From NCBI RefSeq assembly GCF_964275005.1, contig NC_092690.1, forward strand, positions 12,094,010 through 12,158,009: a DNA stretch of 64,000 nucleotides, given 5' to 3'. A program made the position numbers and the translations under genes. The stretch comes from Diadema setosum. Its lineage: Eukaryota; Echinodermata; Echinoidea; Diadematoida; Diadematidae. Positions 12,901 to 23,552 of the stretch are shown here, one piece after another. The notes under the pieces were generated by a model. That model was not told the DNA's origin, did no database searches, and saw only the letters and a list, made by a program, of their open reading frames with translations. Position 1 is the first letter of the stretch. The number at the start of each line of letters is the position of its first letter.

Positions 12901-15900
12901 TGGTGATGATGCGACTGACCTTGGCTGCCCGCATGGCCGGTACGATGGCCTTCATCGAGCCCGAGTAGATGGTGGTGGCCCGAGTGAGATTGTTCGACCC
13001 CAGGCACGACAGGACGGCGTCGCAGCCATCGAGGTGTGTCTGCAGAAACTCTGTGGAGAAGATGTCGCCTTCCACAACCTGAATGATAGAGACAACATTG
13101 GTTACACACCACTTAGCATTGGCTTACGTCTACTCACTTACTGTTCCTATCATACTACTATTTTTGAAGTGGGGACAGGAAAGGGTAGAGGAGGAGGGGA
13201 GGAAGAGGAGGAAGAGGCAAAGGAGGAGGGGGAGGGAGAGGAGGAGGAGAAGAAGGTAGTAGAAATATAGATGTGGTATTATGTGATCAATAAAATAATG
13301 TCTTAAGTGACCATCAAATATGGCTCTCAATTTGTACTGACTGTAAAATAGTGTTCAGGTCTCTAAACTCAAATTTTATGAGATCCCTACAAGCAGTTCC
13401 TAACCAAATAGACATGATGCAGAAAGTTCAAAGAAGAGCTTTGCACTTTGTGTGTGGGACCTACAGTTGGCAGCAAAATTATACAACCCCATACGCATTT
13501 TCGACATTTTGGCGAAAAGAATAACATTGCAACTGCAGACTCGTACTAAATCATTCACGTTGTCAACAGATAGTTTATTACAATATATTGAATATCTAAA
13601 TAAAAGTCAAAATTTACTTCATAGTGCATTCAAAATTGCAGTTTTTTACATGTGTAAATATGTATAAATACACATGGATGAATACACAAATAATGACATA
13701 TTAAAAGCCACATGCACATGTTCTGAGGTAAATGCCAGATTTTATTTATCGTCCAACCAAAATTGGAACGTTTACATGCACAAAAAAAAAACAAAACAAT
13801 TAAGTTATAACGTTACAGCACGTTGACCTACGAACATTGCTGACCTGGAGACCATTGCCCATGAGGAATGAGCCAAAATCCCCACGGAGCGCTGCTAGAA
13901 GCTTGTGAGAGACTATAGCAGGTCATTGCAGCAAACGGGTGCTGCACTAAGTACTAAAGGCACACCCTACTTGGTTGAGTAACATTACAACCCTTTAATT
14001 GATTTTTGTGACTTATTTCATTTTTTTTTGCGCATAATTATAGTCTTCTCCCAGCTTGCTGGCGGTGACGATCATGACATCAAAGCAGTGAAGCATGCTA
14101 AAAATGTCTTTGTGGCGCTTTTTGTGATGTACAGGCGCATGATTTAATCAACAATACAATGAATGTCATTGTGTATTAAGTCCATGGTATTACTATACAA
14201 ACAATAAGCACTACCATGTTTAGTCTCGTATAATCGTCTACGTATAATGTTCATCACTCTCATGATTGTGATAATACATGGTTGGAGGGAGGGTGACAAT
14301 ATGCACGCCCAGTGTCATTCACATGCATAATGTATGAACGCACGGGGGCTGTTCGTTATTGCGAAGGTTCACTATTCCGAAGGTTCGTTATTCCGAAGCT
14401 TCGTTATTCCGAAGGTTCGTTAATCTGCAACACACAAATTCCCTATACCTAGAGGTTCGTTAATCCGAACATTTGTGGCGGTATACCCAAGGCTCGTTAT
14501 TCCGAAGATTTGTTAATCCGAAAATGAAATTCGGAATAATGAACCTTCGAAATAACGAATCTTCGGACTGAAAAGCCTTCGGAATAACGAACCTTCGGAA
14601 TAACGAGCTGTAACCGAACGCACGATGCTGTGCCTCTCAACTTTTAGGTGGAAATGCTCAGAGGCAATGGTCATTGGTCAAGCAGGTCAAATAATATTTC
14701 CCGACATCTCTAGTATGCGTATATAAAGGAATCCCGTCACAAACGAGATCATCGGTTCCGAGTGACTTTTCTCGTTATATTCGGATTCTTGTTGTATCTG
14801 AGCACGTGTGTATGTTTTAGATTTGACAAAGCATAATATACTAGCATCATGCTCTAGATGAGACCTGCCTTTTGTTATCAACATACTTACTAATCTGCAC
14901 GCGTGAGAAGAGAGAGATGGAAAAAAAAACATGCATGATGGGAAGGTGACTTTCACCTCATTTGGGAAGGTCATCGCGCTATCAACAATGCGGTAAGCTT
15001 AACTCGCGTGGATAAAAGCTGTGACTAAAATCCGAATTTACATTTCATTCTACTACAAATTACTTATATAAATCACGTGTATTATGGTGAAATTTTGCAT
15101 CACAGTCTTTATTCTCATCCTTTGTTTCCTTGAGGGAAACTTTGCCCAACATCCTGTTTACTATTTCTCTCGCTATATACTGTACAGTGTGATGCCCAAA
15201 AATTGAGATATCCAAAAACAAGGGGAAACAAAGAGATACTAATAAAGTTGGGGCATGTCGCCTTTTATTATTAACACTTTTTGAATATCTCAGCCATTTG
15301 AAAACCAATTTTCATCAAATAAATGTTGAATCCTTCTTAAAATTACATGATCTTTCATATTTCACAAGAGACTTTTCATTATCTCACTTAGGAATGTTCA
15401 AAACATGAATCCCTACCTCAACCAGTACTGTACAGTCCCTTTAAGGCCCGAAAATCATCTCGCAATAACCGGAACTTTGGATCCCCATGGGCTAACACGC
15501 AAAGTTAGTTGGGACCGGATGATTTATCTCGTTATAAGCTATTCTCGTTGTATCCGATCTTGTTATAAATAAATGGTATTGCCCTGTACCAACATGTACA
15601 ATTTCTGAACTCATTTTCATGAAACTTAGCGTATAGAATGCATCATCAGGTAAAGGTTGATTCTGTAGATAAGGTTTTAGGTCATTCAATTTGCCAAAGG
15701 TCAAAGGTGAAATCTTTTTCTTTTTTTTCAAAACATAATATTTCGGAAAATGCCAAGATAACTTTAATGAAATAATACATACATGACTGTAATGCCTGAC
15801 GATGATTTTCTCGGGAGGTTTGTGTCATTACGTCGGAGTGTCAAGGGACAGTTATAATGCTCAAGAACTTACTGAACGGAGAAATTAAAAAGGAAATCTA

Positions 15901-17185
15901 CCCCAAATAATAATTAAAGGTCCAGTTTACCTTTGGGAGCAGTGATTTCAAAAATTTTCAAGATATCATATTTGATGCATATGTGTAGGTCTGTTGTATC
16001 ATAAAACATCCTACCATATGAAATATTTGCAATAAAACCTAAAATATAAGGAGATATCAGGGTTTTTCTCAATAAACCGTAACTGTATACGGTTTAGTCT
16101 GGAATTTTTTTTTTTTATTATAACTATTGTTCACATTTTGTGTATTTAACCACACTTAACATCGATTATACGGATTCAAATTTTGACAGTGGTTGTTTCT
16201 ATCCCTAACTCACATTTTAGAACATTTTATAGCACTAATGCTTTCATCTGCAAATGGTAAATTATGCCTTTAAGCTTGAAAAGGGAAAAAATATGAAAGT
16301 ATTGTCATGAAATTTGGTGTAAACAGAGAGGCTTATTTGCTAGTCATGATATAACAAAGGTGTCATTTAGTATCACTGTAATCTCAATAATTAATCTTTG
16401 CTCCACTTTGGAAGCAAATATTGACCGTGATTCCTCCCTCAAAGCATCCTCGAACTCCGTGTTGACATTGATCAGCGCTACATGCACTGGCTACATATAC
16501 TTCACTTTGTATGTGAGGCTAAGGAATACGAGAAACTTTGTACATGTATGATTTAAAAACATTGCAGATGACGTAAAACATGAATATTATTTTATTTGCG
16601 TATGCGCAGATTATTGTATTTGCGAGATACGGACAACCGTAGCTCATCAATGATGACAACTTATCTTGTTTTCGGAAGTAATGGTGAGAGATACATAGCC
16701 GCCTACAATAATCAACAATATGGTATTACAACTTGTGGCTTTTTGATGCGAATCCAAGTTTCGTTTCGAATGCTGAGTTCCTTGCAGAGTTGCAAGCGTC
16801 GCAGTGCACTTCGATTACTCACAAGACTGATGCAAGCAAGTCGACCATCGGGGCGCTGTTCTATAATACAGCGTGCCCCGCGCCAGGGTTCCAGCGTATG
16901 CGTATGCCCAGACCATAGAGCTTTATTAAGCGATATGTAAATGCAGCTCTTTGGCCCAGACTGAGCCGAGACACTGCCGCGGTGTGACTGTAGCGATAAT
17001 ATACCGTCATCCGTACGGTGACTTACTTGTCACCCCACCCTACTTACTTGCAGTTTTTCATGTTGAATCGAGCTCAGTTTAGCTGGATTCCTTACAACTG
17101 TGACGACTTCATGTCCTTCGTCTAAGACCAATTTAACCAGTTCCAACCCAGTATTCCCAGTTGATCCAAGTATAGTTAGCTTCAT
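9805..17185 (-). CDS. flavin reductase (NADPH)/BLVRB-like NAD(P)-binding protein, gene A
   Basis: Four minus-strand exons (17048-17185, 12880-13078, 12229-12396, 9805-9953) join without a frame break into 217 aa plus a TGA stop. Residues 7-13 read GSTGNTG, the glycine-rich dinucleotide loop of atypical short-chain dehydrogenases. VVTVVRNPAKL follows, fitting an NADP-type Arg. DAVLSCLGS, MKAIVPAMRAAKVSRI and TMVLPPQ match the NAD(P)H-binding (BLVRB/NmrA-like) family. Human BLVRB is 206 aa and reduces flavins and biliverdin with NADPH in the cytosol. The human His153 position appears to be Gln here, and Ser111 appears to be Thr, by hand alignment, so the substrate is uncertain. No signal peptide or membrane segment is seen. 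The start is the first ATG, and the same Met-Lys-Leu-Thr-Ile start occurs in gene B. Introns are about 4.0, 0.48 and 2.3 kb. Gene B is the tandem paralog. Confidence 0.9.
9954..12228. other. gene A intron 3
   Basis: This intron carries the LINE reverse transcriptase remnant at about 10925-11816. Around 11893-11902 it has the uninterrupted sequence matching the MITE-filled site of gene B. A-runs and T-runs occur near 10190, 10513 and 12180. No other exon is seen. Confidence 0.65.
10925..11816 (-). mobile_element. decayed LINE reverse transcriptase remnant
   Basis: The minus strand shows, in order, GMKQGC (RT motif before the catalytic box), FADDAA (the catalytic Asp pair), TPPSITIDNYQLDS, TYLGSTNSSNMSLDAELD, and near the end CSKCSRDCHSRVGLFGHS, a C-terminal zinc-binding motif. 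These are typical of animal APE-type LINE polyproteins often annotated as endonuclease-reverse transcriptase. The pieces lie in different frames and have in-frame stops, so the copy is dead, and the N-terminal endonuclease is missing. A short matching piece survives at about 32060-32140 in gene B's intron, so the insertion predates the duplication. Confidence 0.82.
12229..12396 (-). CDS. gene A exon 3
   Basis: This exon is 168 bp, with acceptor TTGCAG|TTGACCCC and donor ACAG|GTATGC. It encodes VDPNDDPGRMARWVIRPILS to LPPQLTNSAST, covering the lid region and the PPQ strand equivalent to human PPH. Confidence 0.93.
12880..13078 (-). CDS. gene A exon 2
   Basis: This exon is 199 bp. The acceptor is TTCAG|GTTGTGGAAGG (phase 0) and the donor is AAAG|GTGAGT (phase 1). 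It encodes VVEGDIF through WHVK, including DAVLSCLGSNN, a cofactor-binding strand and turn. Confidence 0.93.
13187..13258. repeat. GGA/GGAGGAA-rich purine tract
   Basis: An almost pure purine tract just upstream of exon 2 on the gene strand, where it reads as a pyrimidine tract. A similar tract sits at 34440-34550 next to gene B exon 2, so it is ancestral. Glu-rich frames through it are artefacts. Confidence 0.9.
13335..13475 (+). mobile_element. LINE C-terminal remnant, unit 1 copy
   Basis: The plus strand reads NQIDMMQKVQRRALHFVCGT, resembling the conserved KVQRRAARFV segment near the C-terminus of CR1/Jockey-like reverse transcriptases. It matches the longer copy at 34640-35160 and breaks off at 13473 where new sequence begins. 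It is dead and was present before the duplication. Confidence 0.6.
14350..14610. mobile_element. GTTCGTTATTCCGAA foldback element
   Basis: The left side has four near-tandem units of GGTTCGTTATTCCGAA. The right side has the inverse units (TTCGGAATAACGAACC). Two weaker units and a short spacer lie between them. The arms can pair over most of their length. No coding capacity and no counterpart in unit 2, so it was gained in unit 1 or lost from unit 2. Confidence 0.75.
15180..15440 (-). mobile_element. TTAA-flanked foldback element, truncated copy
   Basis: The right end reads GTACTGTACAGTCCCT followed by TTAA (15441-15444). Read on the minus strand, the body (GATAATGAAAAGTCTCTTGT, then TTTGATGAAAATTGGTTTTC) matches the complete element at 17755-18148. 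The left end is not clear, so I treat it as truncated. Confidence 0.65.
15918..16269. mobile_element. TTAA-flanked MITE (piggyBac-like target)
   Basis: TTAA at 15914-15917 is followed by AGGTCCAGTTTACC. The right end, GGTAAATTATGCCT, is followed by TTAA at 16270-16273. The ends are inverted repeats with two or three mismatches, and the TTAA duplication is the signature of piggyBac-type transposition. It is 352 bp with no open frame. It is a different family from the element at 17755. Confidence 0.75.
17048..17185 (-). CDS. gene A exon 1
   Basis: This exon has 46 codons from ATG (17183-17185) to the donor CAA|GTAAGT and ends in phase 0. It encodes the first beta strand, the GSTGNTG loop and the VVTVVRNP strand of the Rossmann fold. 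Confidence 0.93.
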
Positions 17186-17382
17186 GCTTCTTCTTATAGT
17201 GAGGTGGTCTCGGTGCAAAACTCAATGCCAATGACAATCAGCTGTGGACAGGACAGCTGTGGACAGGTGCAGCCATGCATGGTACCTGACCGGCTGCAGC
17301 ACTACCAGTCCCTTTGACTAGATCCTACACTTACGTAAGAGGGCCAACAACTCAGCCGAGGAGTGCGTCAATAGCGTCGAGC

Positions 17383-17565
17383 GTAGTCTGGTTTCCAGGT
17401 CCTTTCCTAACTGGACTCCACGGTGACGAAGTCTCCACCTTTGCTTAAGGCAAAGCCTCTGCAAGATAAACCCACCTTGAATTATACTAGTTTTCGACGT
17501 TGAGGGCGTCAATATAATCCTGAATAGCGAAATAGCACGGACAGAGGGTCTGGAAGCCAGACTAC
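17383..17565. mobile_element. small hAT-like MITE, younger copy
   Basis: The ends are GTAGTCTGGTTTCCAG and its inverse CTGGAAGCCAGACTAC. The flanks GTCGAGC (17376-17382) and GTTGAGC (17566-17572) look like a 7-8 bp target duplication with one mismatch, as expected for hAT elements. Unit 2 reads straight through at 37621-37635. It is 183 bp and non-coding. Confidence 0.78.
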
Positions 17566-17608
17566 GTTGAGCGGGTAAAGTTTCCAGGTGAGCTGCACTT
17601 TCCCGACC

Positions 17609-17612
<4 letters not shown>

Positions 17613-17644
<32 letters not shown>
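17613..17644. repeat. poly-A run
   Basis: About 32 A's in a row with no counterpart in unit 2 at 44125. No retroposon body is visible next to it, so its origin is unexplained. Confidence 0.85.
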
Positions 17645-17646
<2 letters not shown>

Positions 17647-17754
17647 TGTTTGTGGGAGACCAGACAGGCTACTAGTATCATGACAGCCAACAAGGAAGAA
17701 GGAATTTTCTGTAAAGGATCATGAGTGAATTCAAGAACTGGTGCAGTGCATTAA

Positions 17755-18148
17755 AGGGATCGTATAGTTTTGGCCGAGACCTAATTTCAGGTTTGTAACA
17801 TTTTTTGGTGAGATAATGAGAAATCTCTTATGAAATAATCTTATGAAAGAGCACGTAATTCCATGAGGAATTTAAAGTTTGTATTTGATGAAAATTGGTT
17901 TTGAAATGGCTGAGATATCCAAAACAGAGCGATTCTGATAAGTGTGGGACCCACACTTTGTTACAATCGCTTTGTTTTACTTTGCTTTTGGATGTTTCAG
18001 TCATTCCATACCCGATTTTTATCAAAATTAATAAACTTTGAATTCCTCTTAAAATGGTACGCTCTGCACTATTTCATAAGTGTTTTGTTGGTATCTCGCA
18101 AAAAGTTAAAAGCCCAATTCTCATCTCCACCAATACTGTACCATCCCT
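17755..18148. mobile_element. TTAA-flanked long-arm foldback MITE, complete copy
   Basis: TTAA flanks both sides (17751-17754 and 18149-18152). The ends are AGGGATCGTATAG and its inverse CTGTACCATCCCT. The two halves (about 190 bp each) are imperfect inverse copies of each other. The paralogous site in unit 2 has a single TTAA (44431-44434), a clean empty site, so this insertion postdates the duplication. The TTAA target fits a piggyBac-type mobiliser; no transposase is present. Confidence 0.88.
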
Positions 18149-18780
18149 TTAAGCTGTACCAGTAGCTACACCAAATTATCAACAGGTTTATATTTCGATT
18201 TCCAAAAGATTCATGAAGTACCATGTGTTTCATCAGTCAGGTTGAATGTAGATTTCTGGATCTATCAAACGTTCAAGGATGGCGGAGGGTGCCCGGACAA
18301 GTAACACGAATGAAGCCGCCTCTTTTGTCTTTAGATTTAACCAAAAAATATGCACTCATTAGTTCTAATCGTCATCAATACTATTTTATTGTACTCCATG
18401 ATATTGTCTAACATTTGTGCTGAAAAGAAATGAAGAGATTTTGCATATTAACACTATTATTTTTCAAGTGTTTGTTTGCCATTGTCTAATCTGTTAAGTC
18501 TTACCTGTCCGGACATCCAACAACTGTAATGGACAAAACTGTTTCAACTAGAACGGGGGTTGTATTTCCGATCATTAATTTTTTATATCATAGACTTTTT
18601 AATTGACGTACCTGATTGCCGTCTGATTCTACTCAACGTCGAGGCCTATAATGCATCGAATTCCAATAAAGTTATCAAAAATTGTCTTTCATATGCATAC
18701 ATTTAAGACTCAAATGTGTGAAAAGAGAGTGAGAAAAATGTCATGAAAATCGTGAATTTTGATTGACAAAGTTGCGCATT

Positions 18781-18806
18781 CCTCTTCTTCTTCTTCTTCT
18801 TCTTCT
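18781..18806. repeat. (TTC)n microsatellite
   Basis: A run of about eight TTC units. Unit 2 has only three near 45075. Confidence 0.85.
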
Positions 18807-19305
18807 GGTTAAACCTGCCTCCATAAGCTGAAGGTTTTTGCAGTCAGAATTTCAATATCTTGGTATCTACACCTACTGATCTAACGTATAGGCCTGACAT
18901 GTTACGAATTCGTTCTTGTATCTCGAGTATACGATTGCAACTAGTTAGGTTCTCATACAACAATAGCCCAACATGATTATGGTCTGGTCATCTAATATTT
19001 ATGTAGTCACCCTTCTTAAAGTGCACGATGTGAGAAATAAACAATGTAGTACAGGGGCAGGTAATGTGGAAAAAGTAGGACATAGCTGAGACTTGCCTTG
19101 GACTAGTCATGTCCAGACTAGGTTTTACCTGGACCTTTAGCGTTAGTAGGCCTAAAATTATTGTTTGTTGTTAGTGCTTAAATTGTCTATAAAATATCCT
19201 TCATACATAGTGTCACGTAAGGGGAGAGTGGGGAGAAGTACAACGTAGGAGAAAAATTGTGATTTGATGAATTTTCTCGTATAACGAATTCGACATCGAA
19301 AGCAG

Positions 19306-19593
19306 GTCTATGAGTCATACAGCTCACAAGTCATATATACAGCCCATGAGATCGACACTAGGCAAGTAAAGCCCATGAGTTCGACACTAGGTAAAAACAA
19401 CCCACGAGTTCGACAGATCTGACAACACTGCGCTTATGTGTCGGGCTCGTGGGCCTTGTTAGCTTAGTTGGTCGAACTAATGGGCTGTATGACTCTTGAG
19501 CTATATAACTCATGGGTTGCATGACCTTGTGAGCTGTATGACTCGTGGGCTGTATCACATGACTCGCAGGTGTCGGTCTCATGACGTGCACCC
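19306..19593. repeat. word-repeat foldback, copy 2
   Basis: This copy carries the same words as the one at 5208-5456 (GAGTTCGACACTAGGCAA, GGGCTGTATGACTCGTGG, GTGTCGGTCTCATGACGTGC) in an inverted layout. It is orthologous in position to the interrupted copy at 45608-47873 in unit 2. Confidence 0.75.
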
Positions 19594-20009
19594 AGTTATA
19601 CAGCCCATGCACGAGGAAGGACTTTACACTGAATGGAAGAAAAAAAAACCTACAAAAAATGTTTAAAATACATAGTTCAAAATCAAATTTTCCAGCAGAG
19701 TAGTTGCAGAGTAGTTACCACATGCTTGTACTCTGGTGATGAATGCCTAGTAGGCAATAAGACTTGAAATTTGATTAGTTAAAAACTTTTTGAAATATAA
19801 GAGGTCTCCCACTTCTCCCGCGTCTCAGTTCACCCCACTCTCCCCGCTAGTCACTTGAGTGTATATTTCAGGGAATGTAATGTTCTTTGTCATCTACAAT
19901 TTCTGTTTTCATTAAATCTACAATTTACTGGCATTTGTAAGTCAAACAATATAATCAAATCCCAAAAGAATTGAATGTTTTATATTCAAATTGCATAAAT
20001 CCTAATCCC

Positions 20010-20480
20010 ACCGTTTTTTTTTTCTTTTTTGAGGGACTTGAAACCACCGGGGGGGGGGGGGGGGAGGGGGGGGGGGGAGTGAGGCTTCAGATCTCGGTCG
20101 TGGTCGCGAAAATTTGCACTAATGTAGAGGTCAATGTACTCTACAAGACTGTATAGTTAGATTTTTCAAATGTTAATTTATTGAAAGTAAAAATATTTAT
20201 TTTTATATGAATTAGTTGCAATAACACAATTTACATTGGATTTGTACAGAAAATCATGTTTTTGAGCAATTTTTGGGTCGACGAATAATTATTTTTTCAA
20301 AGGGGCGTGGCTCCAAAACGGTATGCCCATGAGCGACAAAGTCGAAAAAGTTGCGCGGTACTTGGAAGAAAAAAGTCATAAAATATCGGTGCGAGAGCAT
20401 CACGCGTTGCGGAATAATCACGCGAAACGTCGAAGGGGGGGGGGGGGGGGCAAAATGCCCTCCCCCTCAGTGGGAATAGG
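20010..20480. other. unit 1-specific insertion with G-runs
   Basis: Unit 2 joins the flanking sequences almost directly (about 48600-48655), whereas unit 1 has about 470 extra bases with long G-runs at 20049-20078 and 20436-20450. I could not identify inverted ends, a tail or a coding frame, so its class is unknown. Confidence 0.45.
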
Positions 20481-21105
20481 GTAAAAGGTAACATAATGAT
20501 TGTTTAATCATGTTTCTTTGGTGTATCCATGCAGAGTTTATTGTTTTTTTTACCCGCTCAACGCTAGCGGGCGGCAGCCATATTATGCACTTCCGTTTCA
20601 TCAGCGGCCGTGTAAAATCGGGAGTTGATCATCTATAAATGCAGTGTATGAGCTTCTTAGGATCTTTCGACTTTGGTTACAGCCAAAGAGCATTTCCCTA
20701 GTAAGTGGAGAGGAGGAACATATCTTTGGTCATAGTATAAAACGCAGGGCCCTATGAAAAAAAAAGGCATACTGGAAATAATCTGTTTTGTTGTTGTTTT
20801 GGCGATTATTAGTCAGACAAAACTACCTATGCCACTCAATGCTCCTCGCATTTTTTTTTTCTCGGCTTCTAGTCCTGCATATTTTTTTTTTTTTTTAGCT
20901 TAAATCAAGTGAAAGCCAGGAAATTGAGCGCTAAGTTCAGCACTAAGGTTGTTTATGGAAAGTCAGTGCATCAAAATTATTTTAAAACTTCACAGGAGCT
21001 TTGAGAGCTCAAAGAACGGCGATCTAGACAATAAGATTCCAGCAATCCGTTCTATTTCCAACATATTTTATTTCTATTACAGTAAAGTCACATTCCACTT
21101 ATGTT

Positions 21106-21429
21106 TATGTGATTGTATGATAAAGGTAATAAAAGCAAAAGATGCGGTTAATACATTATTACATTTAGGGTCGATATCACATTACTAGGGTTAAGGTGTA
21201 GGCTATGACATGACTATTATGATGGATATTACGTTTATAGTCGTTATTACATTTAGCGTTAAAATATTACATTTAGGGTTGACATTTATTGCATTAGGGT
21301 TTTCTTCGGTCATTACATTTAGGGTTGGCTCGATTATTACATTTAGCGTTCAAATGTATTACATTTAGGGTTAAGGTTTATTACATTTAGGGTCGATATT
21401 ACATTTAGCGTTGATATCACATTCAACAC
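21106..21429. repeat. spacer between duplicates with CATTTAGGGTT words
   Basis: Around ten degenerate units of ATTACATTTAGGGTT-type sequence (variants GGGTCG, GCGTTG) are spaced irregularly from about 21160 to 21425. The spacer sits at the junction of the two duplicated units and has no counterpart beyond 49235. The TTTAGGG core is telomere-like, but this is not a perfect telomeric array. Confidence 0.65.
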
Positions 21430-22855
21430 CACGTCCACCCACAGGAAAATCAGACGCTGACGCCACTTTCTTAGGCATTTAGTGCATAAACTTGCCTTGC
21501 TGTTCTCAAACGTGACAAGCTACTCTCAGCTAGGTTCAAATCAGGAGCGTCAAAATCATGATTCCAACGCAATGAAGTCATGTCTCATACTAGTATTCCA
21601 TTATATAATTTTAAAGAATTACTATTTTTGAGGAACTGTGGGTTTAGCAAATCCCGAAAAAAAAAAAATATATATATATATATAATTATGTTAGTACGGT
21701 GAAGCAGAGTCATGATCTTTTAGTGACGATGTTGTGTGATAACTGTGATTTGATGACTGCCAGTACTGCATAGACCATTCAAAACAATTACAGTATGTCA
21801 CAACATAACCCCCCCCCCCACACACACACACATACACACACACACACACACACGTACACACAAAAGAAAACATCAACATATCATAGTACATGTGTATCAT
21901 CATGGTCAATTATGACATTTTAGCTATTCACTCAAGCTTATACGCTGTAATTTAAGCACAGGTTTTCCTACACGCACATACACACACACATACACACGCA
22001 CACATAATCATAAAACACAAACAGACACACACGAATAGACGTAAACATAATAATAACATGAGTCTTGAATCAATGTGAGTGGTTAAAACTTTATTTTTTT
22101 TTTTCACATGCATGTATTTTACATCATCTTTATGGCCCAGTTACACACAGGTAGTTTTCTTCTCCTTTGTCAAAAACATGATACTCGTATAGAAAACCAT
22201 GATCTTCTCAAATGACAAATCTAACATGTTTGGCAAGTCTCTCTCTGTCTCTCTCTCTCTCTCTCTCTTTAAGAGTATGTATAATCACACATTGATATGC
22301 AGACACAATTATGCGCAGAATTAACATAATATCAATACATGTACAATTGAAAATACAAATACGTGTATTTTGTAGTACTGTTCACAGCTAGCAAGTTGCC
22401 AAATGGCGAGCTAATTTTACTGATGTTCCTTATACATGTACACATCTTCTCAGTTTGAAATGATTTGGGAAGAACACCACAGATTTCATTTCAAAACCTA
22501 CATCTGTAGACCAGAATTGTTAATAGGAATGTGAAGGGCAGACACACATACAAAATACAGCTGTACCTGACATGCACTTTATCTAAGTTTAGAATTACAA
22601 TAAAAACCAGTCATAATGACTATAAACATATCACTTGAGTAAAATTACTAACAATATTGAATGTTTGGGGGGGGGGGGGGAGAAACATACCGCCACACAC
22701 ATTGCATCCAAGTACAGTGGAGACTCGATGATAAAGAGATCTGATATAACAAAATACCCTGACTAATTTCTCAGGTCCCAATGAATGTATTTTCTTTGTT
22801 ACGCATTGTTTGACTACTGATATATCTGAAATATATTGAAATATTTGATATAATA

Positions 22856-23552
22856 TGTGACCCTGCACCTCAAAACAAACAAAAAATCGCCAGACATGAA
22901 TTTTCAATGAAGACCATATTCTGAAAGAGCAGACTTTAAGCTTTAAAATGATGTATAACTCAAATCAAATGGACTCTTCTAACCTACCTGTATCTAAATA
23001 TTGGAAAGAAAGAACAAACTCGGGGAAAAGTGTGAACTGAGAAAAGAGGCTCTGAAGTACAGTGTCTATTCAAGCGCTTAATCTTTACCAAACCGTGCTG
23101 GCTGTGCGATGAATGGGACAAAAAAACAGGAAGTAAACCACCAGAGTAACAACAATAGAGGGATTATCAAATTAAGCTGAAATTAAGCATGCCTCATTAA
23201 CACATTCTGTCCATAATCAATGCCAACTTTCAAAGCAGTAGCCCTATCTTTTCAAAAGTTATTAGAGTTGAAAGTGAAGAGTGTGGACAAGGTTTGTCAG
23301 AAATGAAAAAGGGATTCCAAAGACACAGCTAATCACACTATTCTACCAAAAATGTTCGAGATAAACTGCTAAAAAAACACAATTTCCTGCCCGTTTTATG
23401 ATACCAAATTTTAGCATAATGTAAAAGAAGACCCCTCTTTCAGAAAATATGAAAAAGTCAAGTTCGGCTAGGTTGACCCATTTCACTTATTTTCAGTCCT
23501 CGCGCAAAATAGTGTGTGCGACTTTATGTTCGTTTTGAGGTGCACGGTCACA
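22856..23552 (-). mobile_element. TGTGACC-family MITE, copy 4
   Basis: The element is 697 bp, from TGTGACCCTGCACCTC to GAGGTGCACGGTCACA, with TA on both sides. Unit 1 at about 6725-6735 (TGATATGATATATCTG) has no element, so this is a post-duplication insertion. The sequence is nearly the same as copy 5 at 32205. Confidence 0.88.

Larger units (their letters stand above)
13079..17047. other. gene A intron 1
   Basis: A 4.0-kb intron with no further exon. It contains the GGA-rich tract (13187-13258), a LINE 3' remnant (13335-13475), a CGTTATTCCGAA foldback (14350-14610) and two TTAA-type foldback elements (15180-15440 and 15918-16269). The sequence directly after 13473 starts CAGTTGGCAGCAAAATTA behind a TA and differs from gene B's intron, so a further insertion with a lost right end is possible. 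Confidence 0.6.
17371..20567. mobile_element. candidate 2.6-kb TIR element, unit 1 copy
   Basis: The left end (reconstructed across a small MITE) reads TAGCGT[MITE]TTGAGCGGGTAAA. The right end is TTTACCCGCTCAACGCTAG, its inverse over about 18 bases. Unit 2 has the same pair at 37621 and 48712. Subtracting the later insertions leaves about 2.6 kb in both units, which supports one ancestral bounded element. No transposase is recognisable, and host target duplications were not identified, so transposon status is inferred. Confidence 0.55.
17186..21105. other. upstream flank of gene A
   Basis: No upstream exon is recognised. Most of this stretch is a 2.6-kb TIR-bounded repeat with later insertions, followed by about 0.5 kb of unit-specific sequence. 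No TATA box or other promoter element can be supported from sequence alone. Confidence 0.55.

Noticed and set aside
17828-18165. Pair of similar frames on opposite strands
   Set aside because: They arise from the two inverse arms of the TTAA foldback 17755-18148.
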